A DNA stretch of 64,000 nt from JACVRN01 sp035276685 (GCA_035276685.1 DATELK010000064.1:1-64000); one strand, 5' to 3'. Numbered from the stretch's first letter, positions 8,998 to 18,618 are shown. A program made the numbers and translations. The notes: generated from the letters alone by a model not told the origin.

Positions 8998-10386
8998 ATG
9001 AGGCTCTTGATAGCGTTTCTCAAAATCATAATCTGCCTCTCCCTCATCACGCTTGCCGAAGGCGCGGGGCTCGCGCAAGATGAGGCCGAGAGAGAGTTCG
9101 AGGAGGCTGTCAACCAGTACACTGTAAGCTACCGCGCCCTGATGATGTCCAGAGGCGCGGCGTCAAGGATAGTCAAGAGACGCAGAGTCTCCGAGACCGA
9201 GACGCTCAGGGAGATTTCCCAATCCTTTCTGGTGCGCGGCGCGCCGCCGCTTTCCGAATACGTGCGAAGCGCTTCGCTGCCGGATGTCGCGGCAGCGCTC
9301 ATAGCAAATTTCCCGGCCCGCACGGCCCTAATCTTCTATGCCTACAGGAACGAGAAACTTCAGGTCTGGCTCGTCACCCAGTCTGGCCTCGCGGCTTACA
9401 GCGAGAGAGAGCTGACGCAGCAAAAGCTTGAGGCGGTCATTTATGATTTGAGGAACTCGCTCGGGGTTGATTCGTTGCAGGCGGCGAGGGCTCCCGTGCC
9501 TGTCAAGCCTGTAGAGTCGCCTCGACCTGCGCCCGACGTGCGATTAAAGCTTTCGCCTGAGCGTGCCATCGCGGAGGCGACCGCTCTGCTTCTTCCGCCT
9601 CCTGTAGCCGCGCGCTTAGATTCGGTCAGGCATCTTATAGTCGCTCCGATACTGGGGCTCGGAACAGTTCCCTTCGCGCTCCTGCGTCCCTTCGACTCGG
9701 ACGCTTTCCTGATAGATAGAATGTCCGTCTCCGTCGTGCCTAGTCTTTTCGACATAGAGACGGCTGTGAGCCGTTGGAAGCCGCGCTATGCGAACGGGCT
9801 GGTAATAGGGAATCCTTACTTGCCGCCGGATAGCAGTTGGAGGGTGCCGCCGCTTCCGGGAGCCGAGGAAGAGGCTCTGGCGATTGGAAGGATGATTAAG
9901 GCGAGGCCGCTTGTGGGAAGACGCGCCACTAAACGAGAAATCATGATGAGAGCGGCGCGTGCAGACTTTCTATACTTCGCCACGCACGGCGTCGCAAGCT
10001 CGGACGACCCGCTGACGGGCGGCTTTCTCTTTCTCACCGCGCGCAGCCTGAAGCGCGGCTTCTGGACGGCCAGAGAGGTACAAGGGTTAAGGCTCAAGGC
10101 ACAGCTTGCGGTGCTGAGCGCCTGCCAGACGGGTTTGGGGAAGATTCACGATGCGGGCGTGATTGGGCTCTCAAGGGCGTTTCAGATTGCAGGTGTGCCG
10201 CGCGTGGTCATGAGTCTTTGGAGCGTCAACGACAAGGCCACGGCCCAGTTGATGAAAGCCTTCGTCAAGTATCTTGAGAGCAACATGCCTTCGGAGGCGC
10301 TCAGGCTTGCGATGCTTGAGGTCAGGCGCGACCGGCCCAACCCCGCGCACTGGGCCTCGTTCGTCCTCTTCGGAACTCCTAGATAA
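8998..10386 (+). CDS. CHAT domain protein (caspase-like), exported
   Basis: 462 residues. It starts with a signal peptide (residues 1-26, MRLLIAFLKIIICLSLITLA). Residues of about 200-460 form a CHAT domain: the catalytic histidine is His330 in YFATHGVAS and the cysteine is Cys376 in LSACQTGLG, followed by the usual GVIGLSRAFQIAGVPRVV and SLWSVND motifs. It ends in HWASFVLFGTPR, the typical CHAT C-terminus. The N-terminal 200 residues are unassigned and lack the TPR repeats that often precede CHAT. It follows the trypsin-like gene by 30 bp. A family A repeat follows the stop codon. Confidence 0.9.
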   Translation: MRLLIAFLKIIICLSLITLAEGAGLAQDEAEREFEEAVNQYTVSYRALMMSRGAASRIVKRRRVSETETLREISQSFLVRGAPPLSEYVRSASLPDVAAALIANFPARTALIFYAYRNEKLQVWLVTQSGLAAYSERELTQQKLEAVIYDLRNSLGVDSLQAARAPVPVKPVESPRPAPDVRLKLSPERAIAEATALLLPPPVAARLDSVRHLIVAPILGLGTVPFALLRPFDSDAFLIDRMSVSVVPSLFDIETAVSRWKPRYANGLVIGNPYLPPDSSWRVPPLPGAEEEALAIGRMIKARPLVGRRATKREIMMRAARADFLYFATHGVASSDDPLTGGFLFLTARSLKRGFWTAREVQGLRLKAQLAVLSACQTGLGKIHDAGVIGLSRAFQIAGVPRVVMSLWSVNDKATAQLMKAFVKYLESNMPSEALRLAMLEVRRDRPNPAHWASFVLFGTPR

Positions 10387-10387
10387 A

Positions 10388-10474
10388 GAATTAGCAGGGA
10401 TGGACAGGATATACAGGATAAAGAAGAAATAGTTTCTCTTTTATCCTGTTCATCCTGTCTATCCCTGTTAATTC
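10388..10474. repeat. Inverted repeat, family A, copy 3
   Basis: AATTAGCAGGGATGGACAGG with ATATACAGGATAAAG is mirrored by TTTATCCTGTTCATCCTGTC and TATCCCTGTTAATT. It sits between the CHAT gene stop and the stop of the convergent pgpA gene, 8 bp away. Confidence 0.9.
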
Positions 10475-10482
10475 CTTTCTCT

Positions 10483-11091
10483 TCAACCCAGGACTGCTAT
10501 GAGCCATACGAGGCCCAGAGTGATTGCAGCGTAAATCCCTGCGAGCACGTCGTCACCCATAATCCCCAAGCCCGATTCCAGACCTTCGAGGCGTCTGACA
10601 GGATACGGCTTCCATATATCGAAGAGTCGGAAGAGTACGAAGCCGGCGACAATCACCCACGCGGAAGCTTTTGTGGGGATGAAGACGAAGGCGAGCAGTT
10701 GTCCCGCGACTTCGTCCACTACTACGATGCCGGGGTCTTTGCGTCTCAGCAGCCGCTCCGTGCGCGTGGCCGCCCATATGCCCGCGAGCGTGATGGCCGA
10801 GATGAGTAAGACAAACGGAATCGTTCGCAGCAGGTAGAGAGTGGCCGCGTCAAATCCCTTGTACGAGATAAGCGCATAAGCTCTCTGCATGAGCGCCTCG
10901 AAAACCAGGTAGAGCAGGACGCCTACCACTGAGCCCCAAGTGCCGGGAGCAAGCGGCAGGTAGCCCACGCCGCAGGTGGCGACTGCGAGCGCAAGGTAAT
11001 CCGCAGCGCTTCTGCTTGTCCGGGGCGGCACCTCTCCCGCCCGCACCTCCGGCGGGTTAAGCTCGTCGCTCGATTCCTTTATAATAGGCAT
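10483..11091 (-). CDS. pgpA: Phosphatidylglycerophosphatase A
   Basis: 202 residues. PgpA removes the phosphate from phosphatidylglycerol phosphate at the inner membrane to give phosphatidylglycerol. The family's signature stretches are present: GVGYLPLAPGTWGS near the N-terminus, then DPGIVVVDEVAGQ and FRLFDIWKPYPVR, and GLGIMGDDVLAG near the C-terminus. Four hydrophobic segments are visible. An extra polar N-terminus of about 35 residues precedes the domain. It is divergent from the downstream aminotransferase, with about 110 bp between start codons. Confidence 0.93.
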   Translation of the reverse strand: MPIIKESSDELNPPEVRAGEVPPRTSRSAADYLALAVATCGVGYLPLAPGTWGSVVGVLLYLVFEALMQRAYALISYKGFDAATLYLLRTIPFVLLISAITLAGIWAATRTERLLRRKDPGIVVVDEVAGQLLAFVFIPTKASAWVIVAGFVLFRLFDIWKPYPVRRLEGLESGLGIMGDDVLAGIYAAITLGLVWLIAVLG

Positions 11092-11199
11092 GTTCAGATT
11101 CTGAAATCGCTACCGGGCATATTATGCGCTTGACTCAGAGGACGGCAAGCGTACTATCCCGTTCAATCCGAATTTATCAGCACTGGCGGAAAGAAAAAT

Positions 11200-12363
11200 A
11201 TGAGCGCTAAACAGCAACCCGACATCAGAGCCATCACGCGCCTGGTCCCTCCGGGCGGAAACCTTGTGCAGGGTCAGAGCGAGCTTGCGATTGACCCCAA
11301 ACTGGCAGAAGCCGCAGACCGCATCATCTCCGCGAGCGGCAACCATTACAGCCCTGCCGAGGGCACGGAAGAGCTTCGTCGCGCCGTCGCGGAAAAGATA
11401 AAGCGTCTTAACGGCATAGAGGTTTCGGCGGAGGCAAGGCCGCTTGAGCTTCTGATTACACCGGGCGCGACCGGCGCGCTGGTGGCAATCGCGCGGGCTC
11501 ATCTACAGAACGCTTCGGCGCTCGTGTTCGAGCCTTACTATCCTTATCACAAGCGCATAGTGGAAGAGCTTGACGGCAGGGTGGAGACGATGCCTCTGGA
11601 CGCCGCGACGCTTGAGCTTGACGCGGACGCCCTGATGTCGCGCTGTAGAGAGCTTCGCGGGCGGAGCGAGTTTCCGCTTCGCGCCATAATCCTCTGCACG
11701 CCCGCCAATCCCACGGGAAAAGTTTTTACGGAAAAAGAGACGAATGCTATCGCGGAGGTCTGCCGCGAGCTTGACCTCTTGTGCGTCTCGGACGAAGTCT
11801 ACGAGCATTACGTCGTGGGCGAGCGCCCGCACATCTCAATCGCCTCGCTTCCGGACATGTGGGAGCGCACGATTACCGTCAACTCGTTCTCCAAGTCGTG
11901 GAACATCTCGGGCTGGCGTCTGGGATACGTCTACGGCCACCACTCGCTCGTCGCACCGCTCAACAATGCCAACAACGTCTTTTACGTCTGCTCGCCCACG
12001 CCCTTGCAGAGAGCGCTGGCCGAAGTGCTGATGGCGCATCCCGCTTACTACGCGGGGCTGAAGGAGCGCTTCGCGGAGAAGCGCCGTCGCGCCGTTGAGA
12101 CGCTCAAGCGCCTCGGCTTCAGGATTTACGATTCGGGCTCGGCCTTCTACGTCTGGGCGCGCATCCCTGCGGGATACACGGACGCCATGCAGCTCAACGA
12201 AGCGCTGATAAGAGAGGCCAAGGTCGCGGCCGTTCCCGGCTCTGCATTTACGAACAGGGACGATTGGGACAGCTACATGCGGCTCTGCATAGCGCGTGAG
12301 GACGAGATACTTGAGAGCGCCTTCGGAAGACTGGAGAAAGCTCTATCGGCCACGGTTAAATAA
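11200..12363 (+). CDS. Class I/II pyridoxal-phosphate aminotransferase
   Basis: 387 residues, fold type I. The PLP-binding lysine is Lys232 in NSFSKSWNISGWRLGY, and the PLP phosphate/ring motifs TPANPTGKVF and SDEVYEHYV are present, with a C-terminal RLCIAREDEILESAFGRL. The layout is that of an aspartate/aromatic-type aminotransferase (subfamily I-gamma); the amino acid substrate cannot be read from the sequence. It converges on cheB, with a family A repeat exactly filling the gap between their stop codons. Confidence 0.9.
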   Translation: MSAKQQPDIRAITRLVPPGGNLVQGQSELAIDPKLAEAADRIISASGNHYSPAEGTEELRRAVAEKIKRLNGIEVSAEARPLELLITPGATGALVAIARAHLQNASALVFEPYYPYHKRIVEELDGRVETMPLDAATLELDADALMSRCRELRGRSEFPLRAIILCTPANPTGKVFTEKETNAIAEVCRELDLLCVSDEVYEHYVVGERPHISIASLPDMWERTITVNSFSKSWNISGWRLGYVYGHHSLVAPLNNANNVFYVCSPTPLQRALAEVLMAHPAYYAGLKERFAEKRRRAVETLKRLGFRIYDSGSAFYVWARIPAGYTDAMQLNEALIREAKVAAVPGSAFTNRDDWDSYMRLCIAREDEILESAFGRLEKALSATVK

Positions 12364-12449
12364 ACAGGGATGGACAGGATAGACAGGATAAAAGAGAAGA
12401 ATTGATTGCTCTTTCTTTATCCTGTTCATCCTGTCCATCCCTGTTAATT
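12363..12449. repeat. Inverted repeat, family A, copy 4
   Basis: AACAGGGATGGACAGGATAG with ACAGGATAAAAG is mirrored by TTTATCCTGTTCATCCTGTC and CATCCCTGTTAATT. Its left edge overlaps the last base of the aminotransferase stop and its right edge overlaps the stop codon (TTA at 12448) of the convergent cheB-like gene, so it fills the whole intergenic gap and could terminate transcription in both directions. Confidence 0.9.
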
Positions 12450-13485
12450 AATCTCCCTGCGCCTGTTGCCCAATCGCTTCTGTGCTCAGCTTCTCGTGGG
12501 TCATGACGGCCTTGCGGACAAGGTCTGCGCGTTGCTGCGCCTCCTGAGCCTTTTGCAGCAGCTCTTCTGCGTAGCCGTCATAACGCCCGTTGCCGTCGAA
12601 GTGCGTCGCAAGATGTCGCAGCAGCAGTACGTTCTCTTCGAGCGCGCGTATGGCGCTCCACAGCGAGTCTTCCGTCTTCTCGGAGAATTCCGCGAGCAGC
12701 GAGTCGATTGAATAGGCGTGGCCCGTGTGGCAGCGGAAGCGCACGCTGTTGCCTTCCTTGAGCTGAAGGAGCACGCCGTGGCATTCGGGGCAGGCGTAAA
12801 GCGAGGGCTCGCCCCATCGCTCTATGCCGCTCTCAAGCGCGTTGTCTTCTCTGGCAATTTTCACTTCGGTCTCCATCTCTTCGGACACGGGATAGACTCC
12901 TTCCTCGTCTGTCGCGGGCTCGTTCGTCAAACGCACAAGCAGGGGCGCAATCTCTTTCAGTGAAATGATGTGGTCAACCTCTACGTGCTTGACGGCGTTC
13001 AAGGGCATGGCGGGCGCGAAAGCCTCTTCCGGATTCTGCACGACGCAGGTTCCGCCGCGCTGCTTGACGGCCCACATCCCGGCAGTCCCGTCGTCCAACC
13101 AGCCCGTCAGTATGACGCCAACGACGCGCGGGCCGAAGGCGTGGGCAGCGGAGCGGAAGAGAGGGTCTATGGCCGGGCGGAAGCGGTTCTCGCGCGGGCC
13201 CCGCGTGACGCGCATGTAGCCCGACTCATCTATGAGCAGGTGGCGGTCAGGCGGCCCGACGTAAATGTGTCCCGGCTCGAACTTCTCCCAGTCGTGGGCG
13301 TTGGAGGCGGGCAAAGAGCCTGCGCGCTCAAGTATCTCCGGCAGTATGCCCAGTGAGTAGGGAGCCACGTGCAGTATGATGAAGATGGAAGCCTTGAAGT
13401 CGGCGGGAAGCCCCGCGACAAGCTCCTTCAGCGCATGTATCCCGCCTGAGGAAGTCCCTATGACGATAATATCTTTTCTCTGCAT
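12448..13485 (-). CDS. cheB: CheB-type methylesterase with C-terminal zinc ribbon
   Basis: 345 residues. Residues 5-190 are a CheB methylesterase domain without the usual N-terminal receiver domain. The active-site serine is in GTSSGG (Ser12), with His39 in ILHVAPYS and the aspartate in GWLDDGTAG (Asp131/132). Residues of about 225-345 form an unusual tail with CPEC...FRCHTGHAYS (a CxxC/CxxGH zinc-ribbon pattern) and a helical segment. In chemotaxis CheB demethylates receptors, but with no receiver domain and no MCP in the window its target is unclear. It is divergent from the CheB-CheR-kinase gene, with 226 bp between starts, and this suggests joint regulation. Confidence 0.88.
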   Translation of the reverse strand: MQRKDIIVIGTSSGGIHALKELVAGLPADFKASIFIILHVAPYSLGILPEILERAGSLPASNAHDWEKFEPGHIYVGPPDRHLLIDESGYMRVTRGPRENRFRPAIDPLFRSAAHAFGPRVVGVILTGWLDDGTAGMWAVKQRGGTCVVQNPEEAFAPAMPLNAVKHVEVDHIISLKEIAPLLVRLTNEPATDEEGVYPVSEEMETEVKIAREDNALESGIERWGEPSLYACPECHGVLLQLKEGNSVRFRCHTGHAYSIDSLLAEFSEKTEDSLWSAIRALEENVLLLRHLATHFDGNGRYDGYAEELLQKAQEAQQRADLVRKAVMTHEKLSTEAIGQQAQGD

Positions 13486-13711
13486 TTAAGCGCTCCCGGC
13501 CCTGCGGGGTAAAAGAGTTGTAGGTTCTCAAAGGGAAGGGGTTTTGTTGAAAGCGACTCGACCCTTATATCACGTTTCGGAATATAAAACACGAAGGGGG
13601 CCGTCTCATTGCTTGTGCTGTACATGACCGTGGCGGCTGCATTAAACTCTAGCTTCAAACGACAACAGAGCTTGACAGGACGGAACCTTTTTTTCGAGGC
13701 CGCCGAAGGGT

Positions 13712-16700
13712 ATGCAGGAAATCAACGGTAACAGCAGCAACGGACTGATGCTCGTGGGCATAGGCGCGTCCGCCGGGGGCGTTGACGCACTGCTGCTCTT
13801 CTTCGAGCACATGCCTGAGGACGGCGAGCTGGCCTTCGCCGTTGTCCTTCACACGACGCCGGAGCACGAGAGCCATCTGGCCGAAGTGTTGCAGACCAGG
13901 ACGCGCATGCCCGTCACGCAGGTGGAGGATGCGGCGCGCATAGAGCGCAACCGCGTCTACTGCGTCCCGCCGGATAAGGGCGTGAGCATCGTTGACGGTC
14001 ACTTCAGGCTCCTAGAGCTTGAAGTGACCGACGGCGCAAAGGCCGCGCCGATTGATATCTTCTTCCGCGAGGTGGCTCAGGCCTACAAGGACAAGGCCAT
14101 AGCGGTCTTGCTTTCGGGCGCGGGCGCGGACGGCTCCATAGGGCTCAAGAGCATACACGAAGAGGGCGGCGTCTCTCTTGTTCAAGACCCTGCCGAGGCG
14201 CAGCACAGCGCCATGCCTCGCGCGGCCATCGCGACGGGCTTCGTGGATTTCATACTGCCCGTGTCGTCCATGCCGCAGAAGCTCATCTCGCTGAGGCGCA
14301 ACGCCGAGCGCATACAGCTGCCTTCGCCCGAAGGCCCGCCGCGCGGCTTTGAGGAGGACGCGCTCAGAGAGCTGCTGGCGCTGCTTCGCGCACGCACGCG
14401 CCACGACTTCACCAACTACAAGCGCTCGACACTGCTGCGCCGCGTAGAGCGCCGCCTACAGGTCACGGAATCGGAAGACCTGCGCGACTACATCGAGCAC
14501 ATACGCCAGCACCCTGAAGAGCTACAGGGTCTCCTGCGCGACCTGCTGATTAGCGTCACCAACTTCTTCCGCGACCGTGAAGCCTTCGGCCGTCTTGAAA
14601 CGGAGGTCATACCGCTTCTGTTCGCGGGCAAGGGACAGGGCGACCAGATTCGCGTCTGGGTGACGGGCTGCGCCACGGGCGAAGAGGCCTATTCCATGGC
14701 CATGCTGCTCACGGAGTACGCGGACAATTTGGCGAGCCCGCCGGGTCTACAGGTCTTCGCCACCGACATAGACGACGAGGCTCTGGCGCACGGCCGCGCG
14801 GGCGTCTACCCGAACACGATTGCGGCGGACGTGTCGGCCGAACGGCTCAAGCGCTTCTTCATACGAGAGGGACAGTACTACCGCGTCAGGCGGGAGCTGA
14901 GAGAGATGGTGCTGTTTGCGCCGCACAACATACTGCGCGACCCGCCCTTCTCTAAGCTCAACATGGTCAGCTGCCGGAACCTGCTCATCTACATCAACCG
15001 GAACATGCAGGAGCGCATACTGGAAATCTTCCACTTCGCTCTGAAGCCGGACGGCTTTCTCTTCCTTGGCACGTCGGAGTCTGCGGAAGGGCTGACGGAC
15101 ATCTTCACGCCGATTGACAAGAAGTACCGCATCTTCAGGCGCAGCGAGGACGGCACCGCCTTCAAGGCGGCCGCGCCGCCGCCCGTGCCGGGCGAGTGGG
15201 TGCCGCGCCCCGCGCTGCTTCCGCAACTGCCGCAGGAGAGCACGCGGGCCGAAGGCTTCTCTTACGGCGAGATGCACTACCGCATGCTAGAAGCCCTCGC
15301 GCCGCCGAGCGTGCTCGTCAACTCTGATTACGACATAGTTCACCTGAGCGAGCAGGCGGGACGTTTCCTGCAAATGTCGGGCGGCGAGCCTTCGCGCAAC
15401 CTGCTGAAGGTGGCGCACCCCGACCTGAGGCTTGAGCTACGCTCGCTGATGATTTCCGCCGGGCAGGAGGGCAATGCCGCGACCAGTAACGTGGTAGTCA
15501 ATATGGATGGCGGGCAGCGCTTGGTACGCATCAAGGTGCGCCCGCTCGCCTCTCATCCCGGCCAGTCCGGTTTCATGCTCGTGCTCTTTGAAGAGATGGA
15601 GACGGCCCCGGCCGAGGGCGATGGCAGCACGGAGCAGGCTCCTGCTATCCAGCCGGCCAGCGCGCTTGAGCCCATCGTGCGACAGCTTGAGTTAGAGCTT
15701 GAGCGCACGCGCGACCAGCTTCGCGCCACCATAGAAGAGTACGAGACCTCTACCGAAGAGCTGAAGGCCTCGAACGAAGAGCTTCAGGCCATGAACGAGG
15801 AGCTGCGCTCTGCGAGCGAAGAGCTTGAGACGGGCAAGGAGGAGCTGCAATCGGTCAACGAAGAGCTGACGACGCTTAACACCGAGCTGCGCGAGAAGGT
15901 CGAGGAGATTGGGCGCTCCAACTCTGACCTTCAGAACCTGATGGCCTCGACGCGCATCGCCACGCTCTTTCTGGACAGGAGCCAGCGGCTCAAGCGCTAC
16001 ACTCCGACCGCGCAGGAGCTATTCAACATCATCCCCGGCGACGTGGGACGACCCCTGGCGCACGTCACGCACAGGCTGGACTACGGCGGGCTGGTCGAAG
16101 ACGCCGAGCGCGTGCTGAGTGAGCTGGCGACGGTCGAGCGCGAGGTGTCCACCACGGACGGGCGCTGGCTCACGGCCCGCCTGATGCCCTACCGCAACCA
16201 GGACGACAAGATAGACGGCGTCGTCCTCACCTTCACAGACATACACGAGCGCAAGCGCGCGGAAGAAGAGCTGCGCGTCTCGGAAGAGCGGCTGCGCCTC
16301 GTGGTCGAGACCGCGAAAGACTATGCCATCATCATCATGGACGCCGAAGGGCGCTTCACGGACTGGAACACCGGGGCAGAGAAGATATTCGGCTACACCA
16401 GAGAGGAAGCGATAGGACGGCCGACCGAGCTTATCTTCACGCCCGAAGACCGGGCCGAGGGTGCGCCCGAACGGGAGATGCGTACCGCAGACCGCGAGGG
16501 CAGCGCGCGTGACGAGCGCTGGCATCTACGCAAGGACGGCTCGCGCTTCTACTGTAGCGGCGTCATGGTAGCTTTGCGTCTGGGGCGCGGCTACGCAAAG
16601 ATAGCGCGCGACCTGACCACGCAGAAAGAGGCGCAGGACGAGCTGCAAAGGGGATGGGAAAAGCTGGACGAGCACGTCAGACAGCGGACGGCGGAATTGG

Positions 16701-17452
16701 CTGAAGCCAATTCCGCCCTCAAAGCGGAGATTAGCAGCCGCCGCCGCATAGAGCAGGAGCGCATGGAACTGCTGCGACGCATCGTCTCCACACAGGAGGA
16801 CGAGCGACGTAGAATCGCGCGCGAGCTTCACGACCAGTTGGGCCAGCTGCTGACGGCGCTGCGGCTCAGGCTCGAAGGCTTAAGCGAAGAGGCTGGCAAG
16901 CGCTCCAAGTTCAAGGGCAGGATTGCGGAGCTTGTAGACATTGCCCGGCGACTCGACACGGACGTTGACTTCCTCGCGTGGGAGTTGCGGCCGACGGCGC
17001 TCGACGACCTCGGGCTCATCGTAGCCCTCTCCAACTACGCGAAGGAGTGGACGAATCACTTCGGCGTCAGGGTAAACTTTCACTCGACGGGCCTCGGCGA
17101 CGCGCGTCTTGAGCCGCTCATAGAGACGAACCTCTACCGCATCGCGCAGGAGGCGCTGAACAACGTCTCCAAGCACGCAGGGGCGACCAGCGTTGACCTG
17201 CTGCTCGAACGCCGCGACAGTCACGTAGTCCTCATCATAGAGGATAACGGTCGCGGCTTCGACCCAGGAGGGGTCGAAGCCGTCCGCGAGGGGCGCGGCA
17301 TGGGCCTTATAGGGATGCGCGAGCGCGCCGCTCTCGTCGGCGGCACCGTAGAGATAGAGAGCGCGCCCGACGAGGGCACGACCATCTTCGTGCGCGTTCC
17401 CATGAAGACGGATGCTCTGGACTCGGCGGACTTACGAGAGGAGGGCGCATGA
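13712..17452 (+). CDS. CheB-CheR-PAS-PAS-histidine kinase fusion
   Basis: 1246 residues. CheB domain at residues 10-195 (Ser20 in GIGASAGG, His47 in VLHTTPEH, Asp near 140 in GAGADGSIG). CheR SAM-dependent methyltransferase at about 215-475 (VTGCATGEEAYSMAM, CRNLLIY). A long Glu-rich coiled coil occupies 653-743 with the repeating EELKASNEELQAMNEEL pattern. Two PAS domains lie at about 743-846 and 857-970. A HisKA_3 dimerisation region carries the phospho-accepting His1040 in IARELHDQLGQ, followed by a HATPase_c domain at about 1133-1230 (EDNGRGF, GMGLIGMRER). The adjoining response regulator overlaps by 4 bp (ATGA), so the two are translationally coupled partners. No transmembrane segment is seen, so it is a cytoplasmic sensor. 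Confidence 0.94.
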   Translation: MQEINGNSSNGLMLVGIGASAGGVDALLLFFEHMPEDGELAFAVVLHTTPEHESHLAEVLQTRTRMPVTQVEDAARIERNRVYCVPPDKGVSIVDGHFRLLELEVTDGAKAAPIDIFFREVAQAYKDKAIAVLLSGAGADGSIGLKSIHEEGGVSLVQDPAEAQHSAMPRAAIATGFVDFILPVSSMPQKLISLRRNAERIQLPSPEGPPRGFEEDALRELLALLRARTRHDFTNYKRSTLLRRVERRLQVTESEDLRDYIEHIRQHPEELQGLLRDLLISVTNFFRDREAFGRLETEVIPLLFAGKGQGDQIRVWVTGCATGEEAYSMAMLLTEYADNLASPPGLQVFATDIDDEALAHGRAGVYPNTIAADVSAERLKRFFIREGQYYRVRRELREMVLFAPHNILRDPPFSKLNMVSCRNLLIYINRNMQERILEIFHFALKPDGFLFLGTSESAEGLTDIFTPIDKKYRIFRRSEDGTAFKAAAPPPVPGEWVPRPALLPQLPQESTRAEGFSYGEMHYRMLEALAPPSVLVNSDYDIVHLSEQAGRFLQMSGGEPSRNLLKVAHPDLRLELRSLMISAGQEGNAATSNVVVNMDGGQRLVRIKVRPLASHPGQSGFMLVLFEEMETAPAEGDGSTEQAPAIQPASALEPIVRQLELELERTRDQLRATIEEYETSTEELKASNEELQAMNEELRSASEELETGKEELQSVNEELTTLNTELREKVEEIGRSNSDLQNLMASTRIATLFLDRSQRLKRYTPTAQELFNIIPGDVGRPLAHVTHRLDYGGLVEDAERVLSELATVEREVSTTDGRWLTARLMPYRNQDDKIDGVVLTFTDIHERKRAEEELRVSEERLRLVVETAKDYAIIIMDAEGRFTDWNTGAEKIFGYTREEAIGRPTELIFTPEDRAEGAPEREMRTADREGSARDERWHLRKDGSRFYCSGVMVALRLGRGYAKIARDLTTQKEAQDELQRGWEKLDEHVRQRTAELAEANSALKAEISSRRRIEQERMELLRRIVSTQEDERRRIARELHDQLGQLLTALRLRLEGLSEEAGKRSKFKGRIAELVDIARRLDTDVDFLAWELRPTALDDLGLIVALSNYAKEWTNHFGVRVNFHSTGLGDARLEPLIETNLYRIAQEALNNVSKHAGATSVDLLLERRDSHVVLIIEDNGRGFDPGGVEAVREGRGMGLIGMRERAALVGGTVEIESAPDEGTTIFVRVPMKTDALDSADLREEGA

Positions 17453-18102
17453 GCAGGCTGCGTATCTTTCTGGCAGACGACCACGCCATGCTTCGCGAAG
17501 GTCTGAAGACGCTCGTGGACTCGCAGGACGACATGGAGTGCGTGGGCGAGGCTTCGGACGGGCGCGCGGCCGTGCAGGGCGTCTCTGAGCTTCTGCCGGA
17601 CGTGGCGGTGATGGACGTTTCCATGCCGGAGCTAAACGGCCTTCAGGCGGCCAAGACCATCAAGCGCTGCTGCCCCGACGTGAACATCCTGACCCTGACT
17701 CGGCACACGGACGACGGCTACCTTCAACAGCTACTGAAGGCGGGCGTCTCCGGCTACGTGCTTAAGCAGAGCGCCTCGAACGTTCTGCTCACGGCCATAC
17801 GCGCCGTCGCCACAGGCCAGAGATTCCTTGACCCGGCCATCACGGCCAAAGTCATAGGCAGCTACGTAGGCAAGTCAGTCAGCAAGAACGCGCCCTCGCC
17901 TTCCGAGCTAAGCGAGCGCGAGCAGGAGGCGCTTCGCATGATTGCATGGGGCTACAGCAACAAGGAGGTCGCCTCGCGCATGGAGATAAGCGTCAAGACG
18001 GTGGAAGTCCACAAGGCCAACGCCATGCGAAAGCTAGGCATGCGGAGCCGCATAGACATAGTGCGCTACGCTCTGCTGCAAGGCTGGCTTCAGGACACCT
18101 GA
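17449..18102 (+). CDS. NarL/FixJ-family response regulator
   Basis: 217 residues. Receiver domain at residues 4-120 with the acidic pair in ADDHAML, the phospho-accepting Asp56 in VAVMDVSMPELNG and the conserved lysine in GYVLKQSAS. A LuxR-type helix-turn-helix lies at about 148-213 (LSEREQEALRMIAWG, NKEVASRMEISVKTVEVHKAN). The start codon overlaps the stop of the CheB-CheR-histidine kinase. HisKA_3 kinases normally pair with NarL-type regulators, so it is the expected output of that kinase. Confidence 0.95.
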   Translation: MSRLRIFLADDHAMLREGLKTLVDSQDDMECVGEASDGRAAVQGVSELLPDVAVMDVSMPELNGLQAAKTIKRCCPDVNILTLTRHTDDGYLQQLLKAGVSGYVLKQSASNVLLTAIRAVATGQRFLDPAITAKVIGSYVGKSVSKNAPSPSELSEREQEALRMIAWGYSNKEVASRMEISVKTVEVHKANAMRKLGMRSRIDIVRYALLQGWLQDT

Positions 18103-18218
18103 CGAGCGCCGGTTTTAATCACGCCTATAAAGTTAACTTCCCGACAGACGGCAGCCTTTTATCTAATTTATAATTTTAGCCAGTCGTTCTAATTTCTGGC
18201 TTCGACGGCTGGCATACG

Positions 18219-18443
18219 ATGAATCTACGCGACGCATACCGCATCCTTGAGCTTGCACAGGCGGAATACAAAAGGATTCACCTTACTTGCGAGAGGCAAA
18301 GGGAGATGATTGCGCGCCAGCGCGAAATGCTCTCGAAAATAAGCAGCCCCCTTATCTCTGCCGACGGCGACAACAAGCCTCTCGATAAGCCTTCCACCGA
18401 AGAGACGCGCGAGCTTGATAAAGAGGCTGTTGCAGCGGAATAA
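18219..18443 (+). CDS. Small helical protein of unknown function
   Basis: 74 residues. The N-terminal two thirds form an amphipathic, charged helix (YRILELAQAEYKRIHLTCER) that could be a coiled coil; the tail is acidic. No family is recognised. There is no strong ribosome site before the ATG at 219 of the local kilobase, and codon use fits the neighbourhood. It follows the response regulator by 116 bp and precedes a Crp/Fnr gene by 175 bp. It may be a real small signalling accessory protein, but evidence is thin. Confidence 0.45.
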   Translation: MNLRDAYRILELAQAEYKRIHLTCERQREMIARQREMLSKISSPLISADGDNKPLDKPSTEETRELDKEAVAAE

Positions 18444-18618
18444 ATCTTTAAGCAGCCCTGCGGCTCCCGCACTTCCCGCCACGTTTCTCTCTGTTCGCTA
18501 CAGCACAGACTCGGTTTCGATGCGTACCGACTGGGTATCAGGGCGTACCGACTTCCGCCCCCTCGGCTGGCTAAATTTTCAGCATCCCCGCAGCCCGTAA
18601 TTTTAAGGAGCACCTGTT

